A program made the position numbers and the translations under genes. Below are positions 1-13,100 of a DNA stretch of 64,000 nt, one piece after another (the first letter of the stretch is position 1; each line of letters starts with the position of its first letter). The notes beneath the pieces are model-generated. The model was given only the letters and a program-made list of their open reading frames with translations. It ran no database searches and was not told the origin of the DNA. The DNA comes from Prosapia bicincta (taxonomy: Eukaryota; Arthropoda; Insecta; Hemiptera; Cercopidae), in the NCBI GenBank assembly GCA_036971475.1, contig JBAIZL010000001.1:93952983-94016982 (forward strand), read 5' to 3'.

Positions 1-3000
1 AGCAATGTTGTATGAAATTACAACCAAATCTATCCTGACTGAATACTTTATAGGTATATTTTAATATAGGTATATAGTAATGGTGTGTAAAATTACAACC
101 AAATCTATCCTGACTGGATAATTTATAGGTATATTTTAATATAGGTATATAGTAATGGTGTATAAAATTACAACCAAATTTATTATGACTGGATACTTTA
201 TAGGTATATTTTAATATAGGTATATAGTACTGGTGTATAAAATTACAACAAAATCTATCCTGTTTGGATATTTTATAGGTATATTTTAATATAGGTATAT
301 AGTAATGGTGTATAAAATTACAACCAAATCTATCCTGACTGGATACTTTATATGTATATTTTAATATACGTATATAGTAATGTTGTATACAAATACAACG
401 AATTTTATCTTGATTTGTTTTTTCATAGGTATATTTTAATATTGGTATATAGCAATGTTGTATAAAATTACAAACAAATCTATCCTGAATGGATACTTTA
501 TAAGTATATTTTAATATACGTATATAGTAATGGTGTAAAAAATTATAACCAAATCTATCCTGACTGGATACTTTATAAGTATATTTTAATATAGGTATAT
601 AGTAATGGTGTAAAAATTACAACCAAATCTATCCTGACTGGATACTTTATAGGTATATTTTAATATAGGTATATAGTAATGGTGTATAAAATTACAACCA
701 AATCTATCCTGACTGGATACTTTATAGGTATATTTCAATATAGGTATATAGTAATGGTGTTTAAAATTACAACCAAATCTATCCTGACTGGATACTTTAT
801 AGGTATATGTTAATATAGGTATATAGTAATGGTGTATAAAATTACAACCAAATCTATCCTGACTGGATAATTTATAGGTATATTTTAATATAGGTATATA
901 GTAATGGTGTATAAAATTACAACCAAATCTATATTGACTGGATACTTTATAGGTGTATTTTAATATACGTATATAGTAATGTTGTATACAAATACAACGA
1001 ATTTTATCTTGACTGGATTTTTCATAGGTATATTTTAATATTGGTATATAGAAATGTTGAATAAAATTACAACCAAATCTATCCTGACTGGATACTTTAT
1101 AGGCATATTTTAATATACGTATATAGGAATGTTGTATACAAATACAACGAATTTTATCTTGACTGGATTTTTCATAGGTATATTTTAATATTGGTATATA
1201 GCAATGTTGTATAAAATTACAACCAAATCTATCCTGACTGGATACTTTATAGGTATATTTTAATATAGGTATATAGTAATGGTGTATAAAATTACAACCA
1301 AATCTATCCTGACTGGATACTTTATAGGTATATTTTATTATACGTATATAGTAATGTTGTATACAAATACAACGAATTTTATCTTGACTGTATTTTACAT
1401 AGGTATATTTTAATATTGGTATATAGCAATGTTGTATAAAATTACAACCAAATCTATCCTGACTGGATACTTTATAGGTATATTTTAATATACGTATTTA
1501 GTAATGTTGTATACAAATACAACGAATTTTATCTTGACTGGATTTTTCATAGGTATATTTAAAAAAAGGTATATAGCAATGTTGTATAAAATCACAACCA
1601 AATCTATCCTGACTGGATACTTTATAGGTATATTTTAATATAGGTATATAGTAATGGTGTATAAAATTACAACCAAATCTATCCTGACTGGATACTTTAT
1701 AGGTATATTTTAATATAGGTATATAGTAATGGTGTTTAAAATTACAACCAAATCTATCCTGACTGGATACTTTATAGGTATATTTTAATATAGGTATATA
1801 GTAATGGTGTATAAAATTACAACCAAATCTATCCTGACTGGATACTTTATAGGTATATTTTAATATAGGTATATAGTAATGGTGTATAAAATTACAACCA
1901 AATCTATCCTGACTGGATACTTTATAGGTATATTTTATTATAGGTATATAGTAATGGTGTATAAAAATACAACCAAATCTATCCTGACTGGATACTTTAT
2001 AGGTATATTTTAATATAGGTATATAGTAATGGTGTATAAAATTACAACCAAATCTATCCTGACTGGATACTTTATAGGTATATTTTAATATACGTATATA
2101 GTAATGTTGTATACAAATACAACGAATTTTATCTTGACTTGATTTCTCATAGGTATATTTTAATATTGGTATATAGCAATGTTGTATAAAATTACAACCA
2201 AATCTATCCTGAATGGATACTTTATAAGTATATTTTAATATACGTATATAGTAATGGTGTATAAAGTTACAACCAAATCTATCCTGACTGGATACTTTAT
2301 AGGTATATTTTAATATAGGTATATAGTAATGGTGTAAAAAATTACAACCAAATCTATCCTGACTGGATACTTTATAGGTATTTTTCAATATAGGTATATA
2401 GTAATGGTGTATAAAATTACAACCAAATCTATCCTTACTGGATACTTTATAGGTATATTTTAATATAGGTATATAGTAATGGTGTATAAAATTACAACCA
2501 AATCTATCCTGACTGGATAATTTATAGGTATATTTTAATATAGGTATATAGTAATGGTGTATAAAATTACAACCAAATCTATATTGACTGGATACTTTAT
2601 AGGTATATTTTAATATACGTATATAGTAATGTTGTATACAAATACAACGAATTTTATCTTGACTGGATTTTTCATAGGTATATTTTAATACTGGTATATA
2701 GCAATGTTGTATAAAATTACAACCAAATCTATCCTGACTGAATACTTTATAGGTATATTTTAATATAGGTATATAGTAATGGTGTATAAAATTACAACCA
2801 AATCTATCCTGACTGGATACTTTATAGGTATATTTTAATATAGGTATATAGTAATGGTGTATAAAATTACAACCAAATTTATTATGACTGGATACTTTAT
2901 AGGTGTATTTTAATATAGGTATATAGTACTGGTGTATAAAATTACAACCAAATCTATCCTGACTGGATATTTTATAGGTATATTTTAATATAGGTATATA

Positions 3001-4049
3001 GTAATGGTGTATAAAATTACAACCAAATCTATCCTGACTGGATACTTTATATGTATATTTTAATATACGTATATAGTAATGTTGTATACAAATACAACGA
3101 ATTTTATCTTGACTTGATTTTTCATAGGTATATTTTAATATTGGTATATAGCAATGTTGTATAAAATTACAAGCAAATCTATCCTGAATGGATACTTTAT
3201 AAGTATATTTTAATATACGTATATAGTAATGGTGTAAAAAATTATAACCAAATCTATCCTGACTGGATACTTTATAGGTATATTTTAATATAGGTATATA
3301 GTAATGGTATATAAAATTACAACCAAATCTATCCTGACTGGATACTTTATAGGTATATTTTAATATAGGTATATAGTAATGGTGTATAAAATTACAACCA
3401 AATCTATTATGACTGGATACTTTATAGGTATATTTCAATATAGGTATATAGTAATGGTGTTTAAAATTACAACCAAATCTATCCTGACTGGATACTTTAT
3501 AGGTATATTTTAATATAGGTATATAGTAATGGTGTATAAAATTACAACCAAATCTATCCTGACTGGATAATTTATAGGTATATTTTAATATAGGTATATA
3601 GTAATGGTGTATAAAATTACAACCAAATCTATATTGACTGGATACTTTATAGGTGTATTTTAATATACGTATATAGTAATGTTGTATACAAATACAACGA
3701 ATTTTATCTTGACTGGATTTTTCATAGGTATATTTTAATATTGGTATATAGAAATGTTGAATAAAATTACAACCAAATCTATCCTGACTGGATACTTTAT
3801 AGGCATATTTTAATATACGTATATAGGAATGTAGTATACAAATAAAACGAATTTTATCTTGACTGGATTTTTCATAGGTATATTTTAATATTGGTATATA
3901 GCAATGTTGTATAAAATTACAACCAAATCAATCCTGACTGGATACTTTATAGGTATATTTTAATATACGTATTTAGTAATGTTGTATACAAATACAACGA
4001 GTTTTATCTTGACTGGATTTTTCATAGGTATATTTTAATACTGGTATAT
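1..4049 (+). repeat. Higher-order repeat unit of ~4.05 kb, copy 1
   Basis: The rare variant with tatgaaatt followed by ctgactgaatac at the window start recurs at 4050-4095, giving a period of 4,049 bp (54 monomers minus one base). Both copies share a single-base deletion (near 611 and near 4660) and private variants such as tcctgtttggat and gatttgttttttc. Within the unit, 1 to ~1350 is itself similar to ~2700-4049 (offset 2,699), so the 4-kb unit already contains an older internal duplication. The left boundary is the window edge, so the true start of the unit is unknown. Confidence 0.85.
1643..1717 (+). repeat. Representative class A monomer (majority type)
   Basis: This 75-bp unit matches the commonest form in the window. 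I start the monomer at the ggtatatag block; the next unit begins at 1718. Landmarks in order are ggtatatagtaatggtg (positions 1-17), aaattacaaccaaatct (22-38), cctgactggatac (41-53) and ggtatattttaatata (60-75). It has no CpG. Read on the minus strand, each unit gives 25 sense codons, which is why long open frames occur. Frequent A variants change one or two bases: gtttaaaat near position 20, gtaaaaaat, ctggataattta near 53, ccatatct near 34, and ttttagtata near 71. These variants mark membership of particular higher-order repeats. Confidence 0.95.
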
Positions 4050-7000
4050 AGCAATGTTGTATGAAATTACAACCAAATCTATCCTGACTGAATACTTTAT
4101 AGGTATATTTTAATATAGGTATATAGTAATGGTGTGTAAAATTACAACCAAATCTATCCCGACTGGATAATTTATAGGTATATTTTAATATAGGTATATA
4201 GTAATGGTGTATAAAATTACAACCAAATTTATTATGACTGGATATTTTATAGGTATATTTTAATATAGGTATATAGTACTGGTGTATAAAATTACAACAA
4301 AATCTATCCTGTTTGGATATTTTATAGGTATATTTTAATATAGGTATATAGTAATGGTTTATAAAATTACAACCAAATCTATCCTGACTGGATACTTTAT
4401 ATGTATATTTTAATATACGTATATAGTAATGTTGTATACAAATACAACGAATTTTATCTTGATTTGTTTTTTCATAGGTATATTTTAATATTGGTATATA
4501 GCAATGTTGTATAAAATTACAAACAAATCTATCCTGAATGGATACTTTATAAGTATATTTTAATATACGTATATAGTAATGGTGTAAAAAATTATAACCA
4601 AATCTATCCTGACTGGATACTTTATAAGTATATTTTAATATAGGTATATAGTAATGGTGTAAAAATTACAACCAAATCTATCCTGACTGGATACTTTATA
4701 GGTATATTTTAATATAGGTATATAGTAATGGTGTATAAAATTACAACCAAATCTATCCTGACTGGATACTTTATAGGTATATTTCAATATAGGTATATAG
4801 TAATGGTGTTTAAAATTACAACCAAATCTATCCTGACTGGATACTTTATAGGTATATGTTAATATAGGTATATAGTAATGGTGTATAAAATTACAACCAA
4901 ATCTATCCTGACTGGATAATTTATAGGTATATTTTAATATAGGTATATAGTAATGGTGTATAAAATTACAACCAAATCTATATTGACTGGATACTTTATA
5001 GGTGTATTTTAATATACGTATATAGTAATGTTGTATACAAATACAACGAAGTTTATCTTGACTGGATTTTTCATAGGTATATTTTAATATTGGTATATAG
5101 AAATGTTGAATAAAATTACAACCAAATCTATCCTGACTGGATACTTTATAGGCATATTTTAATATACGTATATAGGAATGTTGTATACAAATACAACGAA
5201 TTTTATCTTGACTGGATTTTTCATAGGTATATTTTAATATTGGTATATAGCAATGTTGTATAAAATTACAACCAAATCTATCCTGACTGGATACTTTATA
5301 GGTATATTTTAATATAGGTATATAGTAATGGTGTATAAAATTACAACCAAATCTATCCTGACTGGATACTTTATAGGTATATTTTATTATACGTATATAG
5401 TAATGTTGTATACAAATACAACGAATTTTATCTTGACTGGATTTTACATAGGTATATTTTAATATTGGTATATAGCAATGTTGTATAAAATTACAACCAA
5501 ATCTATCCTGACTGGATACTTTATAGGTATATTTTAATATACGTATTTAGTAATGTTGTATACAAATACAACGAATTTTATCTTGACTGGATTTTTCATA
5601 GGTATATTTAAAAAAAGGTATATAGCAATGTTGTATAAAATCACAACCAAATCTATCCTGACTGGATACTTTATAGGTATATTTTAATATAGGTATATAG
5701 TAATGGTGTATAAAATTACAACCAAATCTATCCTGACTGGATACTTTATAGGTATATTTTAATATAGGTATATAGTAATGGTGTTTAAAATTACAACCAA
5801 ATCTATCCTGACTGGATACTTTATAGGTATATTTTAATATAGGTATATAGTAATGGTGTATAAAATTACAACCAAATCTATCCTGACTGGATACTTTATA
5901 GGTATATTTTAATATAGGTATATAGTAATGGTGTATAAAATTACAACCAAATCTATCCTGACTGGATACTTTATAGGTATATTTTATTATAGGTATATAG
6001 TAATGGTGTATAAAAATACAACCAAATCTATCCTGACTGGATACTTTATAGGTATATTTTAATATAGGTATATAGTAATGGTGTATAAAATTACAACCAA
6101 ATCTATCCTGACTGGATACTTTATAGGTATATTTTAATATACGTATATAGTAATGTTGTATACAAATACAACGAATTTTATCTTGACTTGATTTCTCATA
6201 GGTATATTTTAATATTGGTATATAGCAATGTTGTATAAAATTACAACCAAATCTATCCTGAATGGATACTTTATAAGTATATTTTAATATACGTATATAG
6301 TAATGGTGTATAAAGTTACAACCAAATCTATCCTGACTGGATACTTTATAGGTATATTTTAATATAGGTATATAGTAATGGTGTAAAAAATTACAACCAA
6401 ATCTATCCTGACTGGATACTTTATAGGTATTTTTCAATATAGGTATATAGTAATGGTGTATAAAATTACAACCAAATCTATCCTTACTGGATACTTTATA
6501 GGTATATTTTAATATAGGTATATAGTAATGGTGTATAAAATTACAATCAAATCTATCCGGACTGGATAATTTATAGGTATATTTTAATATAGGTATATAG
6601 TAATGGTGTATAAAATTACAACCAAATCTATATTGACTGGATACTTTATAGGTATATTTTAATATACGTATATAGTAATGTTGTATACAAATACAACGAA
6701 TTTTATCTTGACTGGATTTTTCATAGGTATATTTTAATACTGGTATATAGCAATGTTGTATAAAATTACAACCAAATCTATCCTGACTGAATACTTTATA
6801 GGTATATTTTAATATAGGTATATAGTAATGGTGTATAAAATTACAACCAAATCTATCCTGACTGGATACTTTATAGGTATATTTTAATATAGGTATATAG
6901 TAATGGTGTATAAAATTACAACCAAATTTATTATGACTGGATACTTTATAGGTGTATTTTAATATAGGTATATAGTACTGGTGTATAAAATTACAACCAA

Positions 7001-7940
7001 ATCTATCCTGACTGGATATTTTATAGGTATATTTTAATATAGGTATATAGTAATGGTGTATAAAATTACAACCAAATTTATCCTGACTGGATACTTTATA
7101 TGTATATTTGAATATACGTATATAGTAATGTTGTATACAAATACAACGAATTTTATCTTGACTTGATTTTTCATAGGTATATTTTAATATTGGTATATAG
7201 CAATGTTGTATAAAATTACAAGCAAATCTATCCTGAATGGATACTTTATAAGTATATTTTAATATACGTATATAGTAATGGTGTAAAAAATTATAACCAA
7301 ATCTATCCTGACTGGATACTTTATAGGTATATTTTATTATAGGTATATAGTAATGGTATATAAAATTACAACCAAATCTATCCTGACTGGATACTTTATA
7401 GGTATATTTTAATATAGGTATATAGTAATGGTGTATAAAATTACAACCAAATCTATCCTGACTGGATACTTTATATGTATATTTTAATATAGGTATATAG
7501 TAATGGTGTATAAAATTACAACCAAATCTATCCTGACTGGATAATTTATAGGTATATTTTAATATAGGTATATAGTAATGGTGTATAAAATTCCAACCAC
7601 ATCTATATTGACTGGATACTTTATAGGTGTATTTTAATATACGTATATAGTAATGTTGTATACAAATACAACGAATTTTATCTTGACTGGATTTTTCATA
7701 GGTATATTTTAATATTGGTATATAGAAATGTTGAATAAAATTACAACCAAATCTATCCTGACTGGATACTTTATAGGCATATTTTAATATACGTATATAG
7801 GAATGTAGTATACAAATACAACGAATTTTATCTTGACTGGATTTTTCATAGGTATATTTTAATATTGGTATATAGCAATGTTGTATAAAATTACAACCAA
7901 ATCTATCCTGACTGGATACTTTATAGGTATATTTTAATAT
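4050..7940 (+). repeat. Higher-order repeat unit of ~4.05 kb, copy 2, one monomer short
   Basis: This segment follows copy 1 at an offset of 4,049 bp to about 7,450. After that the offset becomes 3,974, so exactly one 75-bp monomer is missing. The missing unit is the one with tatttcaata and gtttaaaat at about 3431-3475 in copy 1. The match ends near 7,940, where copy 1 goes to tatttagtaatg but this copy continues with an A monomer. The missing whole monomer and the abrupt ends are what unequal exchange in register would leave. Confidence 0.8.
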
Positions 7941-9434
7941 AGGTATATAGTAATGGTGTATAAAATTACAACCAAATCTATCCTGACTGGATACTTTATA
8001 GGTATATTTTATTATACGTATATAGTAATGTTGTATACAAGTACAACGAATTTTATCTTGACTGGATTTTACATAGGTATATTTTAATATTGGTATATAG
8101 CAATGTTGTATAAAATTACAACCAAATCTATCCTGACTGGATACTTTATAGGTATATTTTAATATACGTATTTAGTAATGTTGTATACAAATACAACGAG
8201 TTTTATCTTGACTGGATTTTTCATAGGTATATTTTAAAAAAGGTATATAGCAATGTTGTTTAAAATCACAAACAAATCTATCCTGACTGGATACTTTATA
8301 GGTATATTGTATTATAGGTATATAGTAATGGTGTATAAAATTACAACCAAATCTATCCTGACTGGATACTTTATAGGTATATTTTAATATAGGTATATAG
8401 TAATGGTGAATAAAATTACAACCAAATCTATCCTGACTGGATACTTTATAGGCATATTTTAATATAGGTATATAGTAATGGTGTATAAAATTACAACCAT
8501 ATCTATCCTGACTGGATACTTTATAGGTATATTTTAATATACGTATATAGGAATGTTGTATACAAATACAACGAATTTTAATTTGACTGGATTTTTCATA
8601 GGTATATTTTAATATTGGTATATAGCAATGTTGTATAAAATTACAAACAAATCTATCCTGAATGGATACTTTATAGGTATATTTTAATATACGTACATAG
8701 TAATGGTGTATAAAATTACAACCAAATCTATCCTGACTGGATACTTTATAGGTATATTTTAGTATAGGTATATAGTAATGGTGTTTAAAATTACAACCAA
8801 ATCTATACTGACTGGATACTGTATAGGTATATTTTAATATAGGTATATAGTAATGGTGTATAAAATTACAACCAAATCTATCCTGACTGGATACTTTATA
8901 GGTATATTTTAATATAGGTATATAGTAATGGTGTATAAAATTACAACCAAATCTATCCTGACTGGATACTTTATAGGTATATTTTATTATAGGTATATAG
9001 TAATGGTGTATAAAAATACAACCAAATCTATCCTGACTGGATACTTTATAGGTATATTTTAATATAGGTATATAGTAATGGTGTATAAAATTACAACCAA
9101 ATCTATCCTGACTGGATACTTTATAGGTATATTTTAATATACGTATATAGTAATGTTGTATACAAATACAACGAATTTTATCTTGACTTGATTTCTCATA
9201 GGTATATTTTAATATTGGTATATAGCAATGTTGTATAAAATTACAACCAAATCTATCCTGAATGGATACTTTATAAGTATATTTTAATATACGTATATAG
9301 TAATGGTGTATAAAGTTACAACCAAATCTATCCTGACTGGATACTTTATAGGTATATTTTAATATAGGTATATAGTAATGGTGTAAAAAATTACAACCAA
9401 ATCTATCCTGACTGGATACTTTATACGTATTTTT
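7941..9434 (+). repeat. Diverged third version of the ~4-kb unit
   Basis: This stretch resembles part of the preceding units. The private class B variant gatttctcat at 9190 matches 6190 (offset 3,000) and 2141, while the tattatacg variant at 8010 matches 5385 (offset 2,625). The change of offset equals five monomers, inserted around 8.25-8.7 kb. It also has variants of its own, for example gttgtttaaaatc near 8258 and ctgtataggtat near 8820. It ends at the variant tatttttcaata, which is also present near 2380 and 6425. Confidence 0.7.
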
Positions 9435-11340
9435 CAATATAGGTATATAGTAATGGTGTATAAAATTACAACCAAATCTATCCTTACTGGATACTTTATA
9501 GGTATATAGTAATGGTGTATAAAATTACAACCAAATCTATCCTGACTGGATAATTTATAGGTATATTTTAATATAGGTATATAGTAATGGTGTATAAAAT
9601 TACAACCAAATCTATATTGACTGGATACTTTATAGGTATATTTTAATATACGTATATAGTAATGTTGTATACAAATACAACGAATTTTATCTTGACTGGA
9701 TTTTTCATAGGTATATTTTAATACTGGTATATAGCAATGTTGTATAAAATTACAACCAAATCTATCCTGACTGAATACTTTATAGGTATATTTTAATATA
9801 GGTATATAGTAATGGTGTATAAAATTACAACCAAATCTATCCTGACTGGATACTTTATAGGTATATTTTAATATAGGTATATAGTAATGGTGTATAAAAT
9901 TACAACCAAATTTATTATGACTGGATACTTTATAGGTGTATTTTAATATAGGTATATAGTACTGGTGTATAAAATTACAACCAAATCTATCCTGACTGGA
10001 TATTTTATAGGTATATTTTAATATAGGTATATAGTAATGGTGTATAAAATTACAACCAAATCTATCCTGACTGGATACTTTATATGTATATTTTAATATA
10101 CGTATATAGTAATGTTGTATACAAATACAACGAATTTTATCTTGACTTGATTTTTCATAGGTATATTTTAATATTGGTATATAGCAATGTTGTATAAAAT
10201 TACAAGCAAATCTATCCTGAATGGATACTTTATAAGTATATTTTAATATACGTATATAGTAATGGTGTAAAAAATTATAACCAAATCTATCCTGACTGGA
10301 TACTTTATAGGTATATTTTAATATAGGTATATAGTAATGGTATATATAATTACAACCAAATCTATCCTGACTGGATACTATATAGGTATATTCTAATATA
10401 GGTATATAGTAATGGTGTATAAAATTACAACCAAATCTATTATGACTGGATACTTTATAGGTATATTTCAATATAGGTATATAGTAATGGTGTTTAAAAT
10501 TACAACCAAATCTATCCTGACTGGATACTTTATAGGTATATTTTAATATAGGTATATAGTAAAGGTGTATAAAATTACAACCAAATCTATCCTGACTGGA
10601 TAATTTATAGGTATATTTTAATATAGGTATATAGTAATGGTGTATAAAATTACAACCAAATCTATATTGACTGGATACTTTATAGGTGTATTTTAATATA
10701 CGTATATAGTAATGTTGTATACAAATAAAACGAATTTTATCTTGACTGGATTTTTCATAGGTATATTTTAATATTGGTATATAGAAATGTTGAATAAAAT
10801 TACAACCAAATCTATCCTGACTGGATACTTTATAGGCATATTTTAATATACGTATATAGGAATGTAGTATACAAATACAACGAATTTTATCTTGACTGGA
10901 TTTTTCATAGGTATATTTTAATATTGGTATATAGCAATGTTGTATAAAATTACAACCAAATCTATCCTGACTGGATACTTTATAGGTATATTTTAATATA
11001 GGTATATAGTAATGGTGTATAAAATTACAACCAAATCTATCCTGACTGGATACTTTATAGGTATATTTTATTATACGTATATAGTAATGTTGTATACAAG
11101 TACAACGAATTTTATCTTGACTGGATTTTACATAGGTATATTTTAATATTGGTATATAGCAATGTTGTATAAAATTACAACCAAATCTATCCTGACTGGA
11201 TACTTTATAGGTATATTTTAATATACGTATTTAGTAATGTTGTATACAAATACAACGAGTTTTATCTTGACTGGATTTTTCATAGGTATATTTTAAAAAA
11301 GGTATATAGCAATGTTGTATAAAATCACAAACAAATCTAT
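9061..11340 (+). repeat. Segment duplicated 18.6 kb downstream
   Basis: This stretch matches about 27,703-29,982 at a constant offset of 18,642 bp. Shared private markers include the 16-bp deletion (9.50 and 28.15 kb), ctgactgaatac (9767 and 28,409), the variant tatatataattac (10,342 and 28,984), gtaaaggtgtat (10,560 and 29,202) and acaagtacaacg with a dispersed substitution. The match stops at 11,340, exactly where the 750-bp tandem duplication begins. It is the first part of a much longer superblock correspondence. Confidence 0.8.
9491..9520. other. 16-bp deletion junction, site 1
   Basis: A monomer with the ccttactgg variant runs from ctttataggtatat straight into agtaatgg. Sixteen bases between two ggtatat direct repeats are missing. 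The undeleted ccttactgg monomer still exists near 2434 and 6481, which shows the ancestral state. The same junction is found near 25,310 and 28,146. Confidence 0.85.
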
Positions 11341-12090
11341 CCTGACTGGATAATTTATAGGTATATTTTAATATAGGTATATAGTAATGGTGTATAAAAT
11401 TACAACCAAATCTATATTGACTGGATACTTTATAGGTGTATTTTAATATACGTATATAGTAATGTTGTATACAAATACAACGAATTTTATCTTGACTGGA
11501 TTTTTCATAGGTATATTTTAATATTGGTATATAGAAATGTTGAATAAAATTACAACCAAATCTATCCTGACTGGATACTTTATAGGCATATTTTAATATA
11601 CGTATATAGGAATGTAGTATACAAATACAACGAATTTTATCTTGACTGGATTTTTCATAGGTATATTTTAATATTGGTATATAGCAATGTTGTATAAAAT
11701 TACAACCAAATCTATCCTGACTGGATACTTTATAGGTATATTTTAATATAGGTATATAGTAATGGTGTATAAAATTACAACCAAATCTATCCTGACTGGA
11801 TACTTTATAGGTATATTTTATTATACGTATATAGTAATGTTGTATACAAGTACAACGAATTTTATCTTGACTGGATTTTACATAGGTATATTTTAATATT
11901 GGTATATAGCAATGTTGTATAAAATTACAACCAAATCTATCCTGACTGGATACTTTATAGGTATATTTTAATATACGTATTTAGTAATGTTGTATACAAA
12001 TACAACGAGTTTTATCTTGACTGGATTTTTCATAGGTATATTTTAAAAAAGGTATATAGCAATGTTGTATAAAATCACAAACAAATCTAT
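10591..12090 (+). repeat. 750-bp (10-monomer) direct tandem duplication
   Basis: Bases 10,591-11,340 and 11,341-12,090 are adjacent, near-identical copies. Both start with the ctggataattta variant and run through tatatagaaatgttgaat, aatgtagtat, acaagtacaacg, tatttagtaatg and ttttaaaaaagg in the same order. I noticed one difference: acaaataaaacg at about 10,722 against acaaatacaacg in the second copy. The counterpart at ~29.2-30.0 kb has only one copy, so the duplication is probably recent and local. Confidence 0.85.
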
Positions 12091-12935
12091 CCTGACTGGA
12101 TACTTTATAGGTATATTGTAATATAGGTATATAGTAATGGTGTATAAAATTACAACCAAATCTATCCTAACTGGATACTTTATAGGTATATTTTAATATA
12201 GGTATATAGTAATGGTGTATAAAATTACAACCATATCTATCCTGACTGGATACTTTATAGGTATATTTTAATATACGTATATAGGAATGTTGTATACAAA
12301 TACAACGAATTTTAATTTGACTGGATTTTTCATAGGTATATTTTAATATTGGTATATAGCAATGTTGTATAAAATTACAAACAAATCTATCCTGAATGGA
12401 TACTTTATAGGTATATTTTAATATACGTACATAGTAATGGTGTATAAAATTACAACCAAATCTATCCTGACTGGATACTTTATAGGTATATTTTAGTATA
12501 GGTATATAGTAATGGTGTATAAAATTACAACCAAATCTATCCTGACTGGATACTTTATAGGTATATTTTAATATAGGTATATAGTAATGGTGTTTAAAAT
12601 TACAACCAAATCTATCCTGACTGGATACTTTATAGGTATATTTTAATATAGGTATATAGTAATGGTGTATAAAATTACAACCATATCTATCCTGACTGGA
12701 TACTTTATAGGTATATTTTAATATAGGTATATAGTAATGGTGTATAAAATTACAACCAAATCTATCCTGACTGGATACTTTATAGGTATATTTTAATATA
12801 GGTATATAGTAATGGTGTATAAAATTACAACCAAATCTATCCTGACTGGATAATATATAGGTATATTTTAATATAGGTATATAGTAATGGTGTATAAAAT
12901 TACAACCAAATCTATATTGACTGGATACTTTATAG

Positions 12936-12951
12936 GTATATTTTAATATAC
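12936..12951. repeat. Inverted repeat bridging into class B (example)
   Basis: The 16 bases gtatattttaatatac contain 7-bp complementary arms, gtatatt and aatatac, separated by two bases. The element exists only where the next monomer starts with C, so it overlaps the 12-bp palindrome and the B start. With the downstream hairpin, three symmetric elements lie within about 46 bp at each such junction. Confidence 0.75.
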
Positions 12952-12957
12952 GTATAT
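12946..12957. repeat. 12-bp perfect palindrome at A/B junction (example)
   Basis: The sequence atatacgtatat reads the same on both strands and is centred on a CpG. It forms where any monomer ending aatata is followed by class B, or by an A-bodied unit starting with cg such as 12,426. It recurs throughout the window and contains the hexamer tacgta, a natural restriction marker for B positions. It could be a cruciform or dimeric-protein binding site; that role is inference. Confidence 0.85.
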
Positions 12958-13025
12958 AGTAATGTTGTATACAAATACAACGAATTTTATCTTGACTGGA
13001 TTTTTCATAGGTATATTTTAATATT
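12951..13025 (+). repeat. Representative class B monomer (CpG- and dyad-bearing type)
   Basis: This unit aligns to class A without gaps but differs at 12 positions: 1 (G to C), 15 (G to T), 22 (A to C), 25 (T to A), 32 (C to G), 35 (A to T), 37 (C to T), 42 (C to T), 52 (A to T), 53 (C to T), 56 (T to C) and 75 (A to T). That is 84% identity. The differences create two CpG sites, at positions 1-2 and 31-32, and two symmetric elements described separately. The same B form recurs across the window, for example at 12,276, 13,101, 13,326 and 13,476. Sub-variants include tatttag instead of tatatag, acaagtacaacg, aacgagttt, and ttttaatttgac or ttttaacttgac. B is an old, distinct lineage, not recent noise. 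Confidence 0.93.
12964..12981. repeat. 7-bp stem, 4-base loop hairpin in class B (example)
   Basis: The 18 bases gttgtatacaaatacaac consist of gttgtat, a loop acaa, and atacaac, the exact reverse complement of the first arm. It is present in standard class B monomers and absent from A and C, where positions 22 and 25 break the symmetry. In the acaagtacaacg sub-variant the right arm is altered by one base, which weakens the stem. The structure is seen directly; any role in binding or DNA extrusion is speculative. Confidence 0.85.
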
Positions 13026-13100
13026 GGTATATAGCAATGTTGTATAAAATTACAACCAAATCTATCCTGACTGGATACTTTATAGGCATATTTTAATATA
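13026..13100 (+). repeat. Representative class C monomer (follows class B)
   Basis: Class C is almost class A. It has C for T at position 10 (tatatagcaatg) and T for G at position 15 (aatgttgtat). It is usually preceded by the T-ending class B unit, so the junction reads aatattggtatatagc. From 1 to about 45 kb every B I checked is followed by C. Common C variants are tatatagaaatgttgaat (for example near 1051, 3751 and 10,781) and copies following a B whose end reads ttttaaaaaagg (for example 8235, 11,300 and 13,540). To the right of 45 kb C also occurs directly after A monomers. Confidence 0.88.

Noticed and set aside
1498..3438. 646-codon minus-strand open frame, and similar frames at 5547-6437, 8172-9437, 21788-23071, 26664-28079, 36005-37288, 41479-42762 and others
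   Set aside because: They follow from a stop-free frame in a 75-bp repeat. First codons are TTG or GTG in rare variants, ends are set by variant stops or frameshifts, and no domain or gene context exists.
8230..8250. A-rich ttttaaaaaagg as a polyadenylation tail or retroelement end
   Set aside because: It is a substitution variant of the normal ttttaatattgg at the same monomer positions and is copied at many loci without flanking target-site duplications.
12964..12981. Rho-independent terminator
   Set aside because: The stem is AT-rich and only 7 bp, with no T run after it, and it recurs in every class B monomer.
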